A DNA stretch of 22,601 nt, from the IMG/VR virus record IMGVR_UViG_3300021961_007937, positions 1 to 22,601 of that record; one strand, written 5' to 3'. Positions within the stretch are counted from its first letter, which is position 1. Each line of letters starts with the position of its first letter. The stretch is from a virus. The position numbers and the translations under genes were made by a program. Below are positions 10,601 through 15,639 of the stretch, in pieces. The notes under the pieces are model-generated. The model saw only the letters and a list, made by a program, of their open reading frames with translations, made no database searches and was not told where the DNA came from.

Positions 10601-11969
10601 CATATAGCTCATCTGTACTTGACTTAATGAAGTTTCTGATACCACCTCTTGGTCTAGTTACATTTCCAAAAGTAATTTTATTAGATACAAGAATGATACC
10701 TGTGTTAAGCATCAATGTTTCTAATGAAGCTTCCTTAGCTTGTTTTTCAATAGCAGCTAACTCTTGATTGCTAGGTACTTTATGATCATTAGCAATCCAG
10801 GCATCATTGTACAACTTGTCATATACTTTATTCTCAGTCATACCGGCCTCAAGTCTTGCTTCAGATAATGCCATATTGATATTTCTAATATCTCTATAGA
10901 ATCCTCCTGCAGTTTTTGAGATCATTGCCAAGTCAGTAATATTATCTCCAGCTTTAAGAGCAGTTTTAATACCTGTTACAGCATCATATGTGTTCTCCAA
11001 TGGATTAATAAACCTACCAACCTTTCCTAAAGTTGTACTTTCTTTAACTCCTTGCCATACTTTTCTGGCATCAGTTATATTATTTAATGCCTTCAAAGAA
11101 TTTTTAACTGCAGAATAACCATCTGACATAAGGTCTAAACCCTTGATGGTAGTTTTTGCTTTGCGCAAATTATTCAGGGTAGCAGCAAATAAACTAGCCC
11201 CTCCTGTTGGAGCAGCTAACAAAGCTCCTGCAGCTTCTTCAAGAATAGCTTCACCAATAATACCTGCAGTGTAGCCAAAGTTCATAACAGTATTGTTTAT
11301 GAATCCCATTGCACCACCTTTGCTAGATTGACCAATAGCCGCAGCCTCTTCATATAGTCTAGCATCTTCTAAATCAGCACTGGTAAAGTCACCAGTAGCC
11401 ATAGCCATAAGGCTTCTTGGTCCTGATGTAAAACCACTTGTAAGCAATGGAACAAATGAATGAGTCATCATTCTTGAGAAGTCATCCCATCTTGTAGTTC
11501 TTGAGTTAAAGTTTGCTTCATTATCTCTAATAGGAGAGAAACCTACTTCATCAAATTTTTGTTGTCCATAAGCAGCATATCTTTTATAGAAAGCATTACC
11601 ATCTGGGCCAGCATTGTAGCTATAGATTTTACCGTAGGCATTCTTATCTTGATTAGCCTGAAAGAAGTTATCTAAGTAAGCTTTGTTGGCAGCATTTATA
11701 TCAGAAGCCTTTACATTCTTTTTGGGAATGCTGGAATTATTAGCAGGAGTTCTAACTAGATTCTGTCTAATATTTACATTCTGACGGTCTAAGTTTTGTA
11801 CACCACCTAATGTAGGATAATAGTTCTCTGGCTTTGGAAACTCAATCTGAGGTGTTCTAGGAACGTTACCTTCAAATGCACTTAAACCTACTTGGTCAAG
11901 TATAGGACTATTAATACTTCCATATTCCGGACCTAGTGAATCCAGAGGGTTAAAGATTTCTTCTGCCAT
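4647..11969 (-). CDS. 2,440-residue giant protein with PD-(D/E)XK nuclease core and hydrophobic N-terminal segment
   Basis: The ATG at 11969 overlaps the TAA of the 986-residue gene (TAATG), and its own TAA overlaps the next start in the same way. Residues 216-262 form a Gly/Ala-rich hydrophobic stretch with small-residue spacing, and a second Gly-rich hydrophobic patch lies near 575-602; both could contact membrane. The middle (about 640-1130) is highly charged and helical or coiled-coil-like, and small beta-rich patches occur near 1130-1190 and 2310-2375. The clearest domain is a RecB/Cas4-like nuclease core at about 1750-1910: G-E-I-D at 1837-1840, the V-D-I-K-T-G strand with D1853 and K1855, and a Q1886-xxx-Y1890 helix, all in the order expected for this superfamily. 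No polymerase motif was found. From the family, a DNA-cleaving activity is plausible. Delivery from the virion into the host is inference from size, hydrophobic segments and the surrounding giant genes. Confidence 0.9.
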   Translation of the reverse strand: MAEEIFNPLDSLGPEYGSINSPILDQVGLSAFEGNVPRTPQIEFPKPENYYPTLGGVQNLDRQNVNIRQNLVRTPANNSSIPKKNVKASDINAANKAYLDNFFQANQDKNAYGKIYSYNAGPDGNAFYKRYAAYGQQKFDEVGFSPIRDNEANFNSRTTRWDDFSRMMTHSFVPLLTSGFTSGPRSLMAMATGDFTSADLEDARLYEEAAAIGQSSKGGAMGFINNTVMNFGYTAGIIGEAILEEAAGALLAAPTGGASLFAATLNNLRKAKTTIKGLDLMSDGYSAVKNSLKALNNITDARKVWQGVKESTTLGKVGRFINPLENTYDAVTGIKTALKAGDNITDLAMISKTAGGFYRDIRNINMALSEARLEAGMTENKVYDKLYNDAWIANDHKVPSNQELAAIEKQAKEASLETLMLNTGIILVSNKITFGNVTRPRGGIRNFIKSSTDELYEVAAKEGAKDFGKLGKVIYNQATKAFEFQKRNLATWAKGWTKDPIYKSVANTVGYFKANFIEGVQENLQEVIAQANERYYIDSYKSPALQASLYSKAVIKQGLQPKEDYYYDGLKDQFSAQGAETFASGLFMGTLAGPLNNAVPFLSSSYNRIFDKEGYAEWKNAQMNITEGLIEQLNNQSLAEHFSDVHFNVGAQDLISKIKNSGSKKAGLDAEMESYIQGIDLMRSTGSTYLFKEKLESLKDATDEEFADAIGIDVKDADKYRARIDNAIQRIDSINDTYDKGEKLFPSPANPKTLGLDENSDEYKAKVLAYNAHHTAIKNLVFFNEAFKDAMGRRVAIQEKYLSNTELQKAGYTEGALLFKPDQMVNEIALAAQELQMEMDTTKDPKKIKALESKIEVLSQYADAHSKFDLFFNRHQFAEEYKAELTKELKREPTAEEIADRMEQEMGSLDDSQMKEAFIDNLQKAHNNYIKSLAKDKGEIVFDRDMDEAFELLMDYYKLGQEGQSLAKYIDHLHNPENFYDLVSKNAKWMDHQYNKRIKYYEDLISSEIGKVRDNAFLNKLYDAGYVMSQEDMLAYLGKGNMPPKEIYNHTTQEIYLEGSPEYVKIYEEFFKKRAELKSKAKPKKTGIVKANYEKQLADLETEKEAAIAALPTEQVRVDGENMKKKGKNKTLSFDEVYDQLENEQYVELSYKNMTAPIIYYKDANGDVRLEGPEGDYVDLEDISVRFTEAKKFTYEEQPNPAEVKKIEDAFKVKRDAILDAYNEDKKILEDEAEFEEIDQNTDLNTADLKEFRNMLYEKYTDYVETLDEEEKERLYDDPEVFNQEFEEWTKLPENKQYFDKYNKQNKPVAKEDAVFTFEGEDIDTKDYTLPQLIRYRDNLNDRITEMEKDELMATPEEIEEGKDIKRAYKTDIKTLNTVIQKRQLAGFSPVIKEGIKKIQKLLEAQKGVEPGYLLTADDPVTGLKAGEKAYRVDGLVHRRTTNAIQDVIEEEYEYTGKQAVEKAFNLTIGELGLNDKSISSFMSQMSALLETDSLPGMNQDLLDEVEAELKSLNGKTVEQIKLEKDQNKIFKQIDKINADIEKAEEDGNATRVQNLIQQRAELYPKLAELDSKIKGDQPAAPVDTETKITKVISSEIVEKGNTKGQTITTTQTNSIKDLEGVIISVTEYGAKIGDTRVSSGGRRMTFKEFKEEFPLDEDYEKLFEDWPDLTDDTIITVQKVERSPTSSRFKTVVTIVSPVLGDKMYVTIKQDTTKYDAELAALEQPATTAPAETINTHTTFDIIMDMISEKSFEDGRIAGNFADLAKDYLESGAKPVFNEKLISQEAYDSLFDESTGFLTKIKRMVDAGEMYLIGRDLVVYDSDITRPDGSKDRIAGEIDLLLATEDGIMIVDIKTGTATKWRNFNKVKRTEEDKVYSKREEYTLQQGAYATMLENMIEAPVTIALLPIERSSNAETNQMVTAGQPTNKAVYNTVEYEKNLDGSYKRNDVGQLVFKQTNDKAYKFFIPLYREPVQDKLNILFPQGAVKLIPGLESVAKKQMDSYKAQLDKVTAENTKANVKTLDGIEKHMTEFAAKNNIAIPDELTNLIKFKRADLNKEGSMRVINNVINKYQTTKDSSQQRIDKITDKLSKLKTNVSFDEIDLDPYSEFIQEQLEADEQFESRFNTHEEYFANRTSEPTAGQLIAAETLHLSGILTDEEYNAITIDKYNSSEVSELIHESVKRIQYLKVNSATDKQAAELADYQKEIFNLMFNTKWHASNVSTVSVLEDIKENLDQGYIKPAIDILDLELMKLEKLLNSPYIKDTEKKTVTTKITDFNAMKQAIVDMTGYVEEMFETPVDMEEEGELEEFESVGSELENNYPVGTKIYKKNDNFDEYTVDKINDDGTVVLADANGKPTTHRMDTLGRDYLTEQEMMGEKPEDTSYETTPVEDSHLEESQGTVDQFITTPALKDKAHEEGMKQSLASIEKDLIKEIKNCQ

Positions 11970-11971
11970 TA
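11967..11971 (-). promoter_or_regulatory. TAATG stop/start overlap between the 986- and 2,440-residue genes
   Basis: It has the same one-base overlap as the other two junctions in this block, supporting the start at 11969 and coupled translation. Confidence 0.75.
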
Positions 11972-14929
11972 GTCAATGCGTGTAAAGTTATTGTACAAGT
12001 AACTATTCATTTCATCTGCTTGATCCATGTAACCATAGATCATTTGATCTCTGTTGCTTTCTAGATTTGTCCCATGATACACATTGTTACTCACATATGT
12101 AGCTTTCTCAAGAGTACCTTTCTCAGGGTTGTACTGTGGATAGGTCATAGTGATTGTATAATCACCTGTTCCTAAATCATTTTTCTCAATCTTGTATGAC
12201 TTCATTGGATCACCACCAATGTTTTTATAAGTATAACCTTCCTCATGAGTATTTACATATGCTTGTAAAGGAGAATCAAATGAAGATCTGTACATCTGAT
12301 TTTTCATTTTACTAGCATCCATCATAAAGCTCATACCATTTTGTATCAGAGCATTAGCTTGATCATTGGTTAAATAGTTGTCCTTACCTTTTGTTGATGA
12401 TCTGTACTGATCAACCCACTCCCTATTTGGTTTAATAATAATAGCACCTTTATTACCTCTACCACCGGCAATTGGAGATACAGAAATAGTAAATAAACTT
12501 AACTTACTGTTTTTACCTTTTTGCATATCAGCCTTCATAGCATCAAGCAAGTATCTCATTTCTTTGTTTCTGTTCTTCTCTGTCCAACCATCATAAGCAC
12601 CTTTACCTATTCCGTTAAAGGTAGCTCTATCAGATTGTCCGTTCCAGTCAAAGTTTTCTAAGTCTCTTACCACATCATAAAAGTGTGCTTTACCTGCACT
12701 GTTTCCTCTAGGATTAACTGTAATACTAGATACTTGTGTACTAGATAAACCAGTTCCAGGATCAACAGGACCTTTAGTAATTCTTACCGGAGGAGTTACA
12801 AGTTTTGGATTAGAATACGCAGCACTTGCTGCTTTTACTAAATCATCATAATTAATTTCTTTTTCAAATCCTGACTTAGTTTTTATAGTTTCTCCTGTTG
12901 TACCCATAGTAAGTGAACTACCACCAACATATGTTTGTACACCTGATGTGCGTTTTGACTCTAAATATTCTTTGGGAATATTTGCATAAAACTGTTCTCT
13001 GCTTCTTAAATTACCATTCTTATCATATAAGAATTCAGCATATTTAAAGTTCTGTCTTTTCAAACTTGCTTCAACAGCCTTAGCGGTATTTATTTTCCAT
13101 TCATCACTACTCTTAGTATAGAGCATGTAGTCATGGAAGTTTGTATTAGCGGATCTTATGTCTTTATATAACTGAGTCTTCTGACCATTCCCGGCATTAA
13201 ATAAATCAGTCTCTCTGTTTGCACCAACCCAAGCATTAAACTCATTTCTGATTTTACCCATGTCTTTTTGGCCAATGACATTTCTTGCCCACTGAGCACC
13301 ATAGGTATTGTACTTATCTTTAAATTCTTTAAAAGTAATCTTTGGATTTTTTGAGTAACCAAGAATTTGACTTATCTCAGCATCAGTAATCTTACCTTCT
13401 TTTTGTGCTTTTTGTAAAGTAGCAAACATGGTTTTAAAGTACGGGTCAGCAAATTGCTCATGGGTCTGTTGGTCAATTTCTCTTGACTTGTTTTTCATGT
13501 TGTACTTATCCGTACTGGTACCAGTTTCTAATTGCTCATTGTGAACTTGATGTTGGTCCTTGTACTCTTTGATTTGTCCATTCTCATCTCTGTAGTGAGT
13601 ACCGTTTTCTACTAAACCATCCTCATACTTTTCAACCTTAGCTAATTTGCTTTTGTAGTCAGCTACTCTTTTAGAGGAAGCTTCTCTAGCAGCAAGTAAT
13701 TGCATACTATTCTTTTGCTTTTCATCTAAGATTGCAAATGGATTAGCTTCAAGGTCTACTTCAGAGTGTGTAGTTGCATAAGATACTGCAGCTTCATTTA
13801 AGTCTTTCTGCATTAGTAAGCTGGCCATACCATTGTCAACTTTCCATCTGAGTGATTTTAAATCTCCATAAGGATTAACAAAACCAGTTGTGGTAGTTGC
13901 AGTACTAGACTGACCACCATTTAATTCCTTTTGTTGTTCTTCAGCTCTTAATAATACCTTGTCAACAATCTCTTTGTTCATTTGGTATTGAGCCAACTGT
14001 TCTTTAGCAGCAGGACCTGCAGTACCATTTTTGATTTGGTTCTCAATATCCTTGATGTTAGTAGTTAAGACATTAGAACTTTGTTGAAGAGCTTTGTATC
14101 TTGCTACATTCTTTTCCTTAAGAACATTAAATGAGTCCTCAAGATACTTCATCTCTGCGGCATTCTCATCACCATTAAACTGAGCTGCATTTTGCACAGC
14201 ATAGTCTTTTCTATCTACATACGCCTGTGTTTTATATACTGCCTGAACTGCAGGATCATTACCTAATCTTGCTTCAAATAATCTTTGTAAAGGTTCTGTA
14301 AGAGTTTCTCCATTCTTGGTCTTAACAATAAACTTACCGTTGTCTTTAAAGTCAATTCTTTCAATGGATAAGTCTTCTTTCTTAGCCATCTCATGAGCCT
14401 TCTCAACAACATTTATATATGGAGTATACTCAGCATTTTCAAATGACATTGCATCTTCAGTTGTAGCAGCTTTGAATTCCTTTTTCTTGTACTCCATTGC
14501 CCGCATACCATCATCCCAGTACTGCTTTCTTTCTGCTTCATCATAAGAACCTTTTAGTCCCTGTGCTCTTCCTACTTGATTGTTGAAGTTTTTAGTCCAG
14601 GCCATATCCTTCATGAGACCCTTGTCTTCATAGAAAGGTTTAAAAACTTGTGTTGCTTGGTCTACATTTTGTTCCAATGACAAGTCTAGCTGAGAAACTC
14701 TTTTAAGTTCAAACTCAGCATTTTTTAGATAGCCTTCTTTCTTCTCAACATTTTCATCTCTTGTTAAATCAGCATGATAGTATTGACCATACATTTTATT
14801 TAAAGCTTGCCAGTTGTTATCATACTGGGTCTGCTTTGTCTGCATGATATTACCATAAAAATTCAAGTCCGGTTGGAATGGTTGAAACTGTGGAATATAA
14901 TCTGTTACGCCCTGGAGGTATGTACTCAT
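11969..14929 (-). CDS. 986-residue unrecognised protein, probably virion-associated
   Basis: I do not assign a function. The protein begins MSTYLQGVTDYIPQ, then a segment rich in Phe, Gln and Pro, and continues as a long, polar, mostly helical protein with Tyr and Lys and no signal peptide, membrane segment or catalytic motif that I can see. A Thr/Ser-rich, probably flexible linker near residues 340-350 precedes a VNPYGDL motif that closely matches VNAYGDL in the 1,421-residue protein. The start at 14929 shares its A with the TAA of the GIY-YIG gene, and the stop overlaps the start of the 2,440-residue gene, so translation is probably coupled on both sides. Its place among giant co-oriented genes suggests a structural or ejection protein, but this is inference. 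The first residues resemble those of the homing endonuclease just upstream. Confidence 0.88.
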   Translation of the reverse strand: MSTYLQGVTDYIPQFQPFQPDLNFYGNIMQTKQTQYDNNWQALNKMYGQYYHADLTRDENVEKKEGYLKNAEFELKRVSQLDLSLEQNVDQATQVFKPFYEDKGLMKDMAWTKNFNNQVGRAQGLKGSYDEAERKQYWDDGMRAMEYKKKEFKAATTEDAMSFENAEYTPYINVVEKAHEMAKKEDLSIERIDFKDNGKFIVKTKNGETLTEPLQRLFEARLGNDPAVQAVYKTQAYVDRKDYAVQNAAQFNGDENAAEMKYLEDSFNVLKEKNVARYKALQQSSNVLTTNIKDIENQIKNGTAGPAAKEQLAQYQMNKEIVDKVLLRAEEQQKELNGGQSSTATTTTGFVNPYGDLKSLRWKVDNGMASLLMQKDLNEAAVSYATTHSEVDLEANPFAILDEKQKNSMQLLAAREASSKRVADYKSKLAKVEKYEDGLVENGTHYRDENGQIKEYKDQHQVHNEQLETGTSTDKYNMKNKSREIDQQTHEQFADPYFKTMFATLQKAQKEGKITDAEISQILGYSKNPKITFKEFKDKYNTYGAQWARNVIGQKDMGKIRNEFNAWVGANRETDLFNAGNGQKTQLYKDIRSANTNFHDYMLYTKSSDEWKINTAKAVEASLKRQNFKYAEFLYDKNGNLRSREQFYANIPKEYLESKRTSGVQTYVGGSSLTMGTTGETIKTKSGFEKEINYDDLVKAASAAYSNPKLVTPPVRITKGPVDPGTGLSSTQVSSITVNPRGNSAGKAHFYDVVRDLENFDWNGQSDRATFNGIGKGAYDGWTEKNRNKEMRYLLDAMKADMQKGKNSKLSLFTISVSPIAGGRGNKGAIIIKPNREWVDQYRSSTKGKDNYLTNDQANALIQNGMSFMMDASKMKNQMYRSSFDSPLQAYVNTHEEGYTYKNIGGDPMKSYKIEKNDLGTGDYTITMTYPQYNPEKGTLEKATYVSNNVYHGTNLESNRDQMIYGYMDQADEMNSYLYNNFTRID

Positions 14930-14931
14930 TA
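14927..14931 (-). promoter_or_regulatory. TAATG stop/start overlap between the GIY-YIG and 986-residue genes
   Basis: The endonuclease stop and the start of the 986-residue gene share one base. An inserted gene that ends exactly at the next start would preserve expression of that gene by coupling. Confidence 0.75.
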
Positions 14932-15570
14932 TAAATAAATTAAATTAGTATTATTTTTTCTTTTTCCTAAAATACGTCTTGATAATTCATATTTAGGAAT
15001 ATTTAAAATATTTGATGCAACTGCTAAAGATTCATACACCTCACCTGTAATTATATTTTTTATAGACTTTTTTTTGTGTGCATTAACAATATTAAAATCT
15101 ATATCTTTTAATTTTTTTCTAGCTTCTATTAAATTTATCTTGCATTCTTCTGAAGCATTGTATATTTTACCAGCTTCAATACATGCTGGAGATGGTTTTT
15201 TACCTTTATTAATAATTCTTAATTTTTCTTTTGTTTTTTCAGAGTGAACAGACTTACCATTAGGATCTGTTGGTTTTAAATTATAACCAATTGATCTATC
15301 TAGACAATTAAGTTCATTAACCCAGTAGTGTTCTTTAAAATGTAAATCACTTATATCACATTTTTCAATTATTTCAAAAACAAAGTTTTCTTCACTATAC
15401 TTATTCCATGCCCTTTGCAAATAACTATTATTATGTTTATCTTTTCTTAAATCATAGAGATGTCCATTTATTCTAGTTCTTATGTTAGATGCACAACCAA
15501 CATATATCTTACCATCAGTTTTACTAGTAATCTTATATATTCCTGGACTTGATTGTAAGTACGTTGCCAT
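14929..15570 (-). CDS. GIY-YIG homing endonuclease with NUMOD-like C-terminal DNA-binding motifs
   Basis: This 213-residue protein has the GIY-YIG catalytic fold motifs in order: G10-I-Y12, Y23-V-G25, an Arg in the following helix (R33) with H37, and a Glu (E80) in a K-E-H-Y-W context, matching the metal-binding Glu of I-TevI-type enzymes; a G-Y-N-L segment follows near 95. The C-terminal half carries a NUMOD3-like S-E-K-T-K-E-K-L...KGKK stretch (about 108-125) and a NUMOD1/IENR1-like helix-turn-helix (about 170-203), the usual DNA-binding parts of phage homing endonucleases. A hand count over 360 bases at 14941-15300 gives about 24% G+C, against 33% and 40% in two sampled neighbouring lines, which suggests separate ancestry. 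It is free-standing, not inside an intron or intein: the flanking genes are complete. It begins MATYLQ, almost the same as the next gene's MSTYLQ. The stop overlaps that gene's start as TAATG. Confidence 0.95.
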   Translation of the reverse strand: MATYLQSSPGIYKITSKTDGKIYVGCASNIRTRINGHLYDLRKDKHNNSYLQRAWNKYSEENFVFEIIEKCDISDLHFKEHYWVNELNCLDRSIGYNLKPTDPNGKSVHSEKTKEKLRIINKGKKPSPACIEAGKIYNASEECKINLIEARKKLKDIDFNIVNAHKKKSIKNIITGEVYESLAVASNILNIPKYELSRRILGKRKNNTNLIYL

Positions 15571-15632
15571 AATGTGTTTTATCTATAATGTAAAAATATC
15601 AACATTTTTTAAGTTTACTAAACCTCTGAAGT
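15571..15632 (-). other. 62-base intergenic leader ahead of the GIY-YIG gene
   Basis: This A+T-rich gap separates the 826-residue gene from the endonuclease. Its upstream end, together with the stop codon of the 826-residue gene, can form alternative short hairpins (see the separate entry). Downstream of them, on the minus strand, is a TATTTTTA stretch that is one base off the Bacteroidota -7 consensus TAnnTTTG, but I see no convincing -33 element. It may be the original leader of the 986-residue gene, now serving the inserted endonuclease gene; this is inference. Confidence 0.4.
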
Positions 15633-15639
15633 TTAGAGG
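15611..15639 (-). other. Mutually exclusive short hairpins across the 826-residue gene stop codon
   Basis: Three alternative stems share bases: CTAAAC/GTTTAG (15618-15623 with 15631-15636, 7-base loop), CCTCT/AGAGG (15623-15627 with 15635-15639, 7-base loop) and GTTT/AAAC (15613-15616 with 15620-15623). The stop codon (15633-15635) lies inside the first two. No T-run follows directly on the transcript strand, so this is not a convincing intrinsic terminator. Confidence 0.3.

Noticed and set aside
14929-15632. Group I intron or intein around the GIY-YIG gene
   Set aside because: Both flanking genes have their own start and stop, the non-coding gap is only 62 bases, too short for an intron core, and no intein splice motifs are present.
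15611-15639. Intrinsic terminator after the 826-residue gene
   Set aside because: Stems are only 4-6 bp and no T-run follows directly on the transcript strand.
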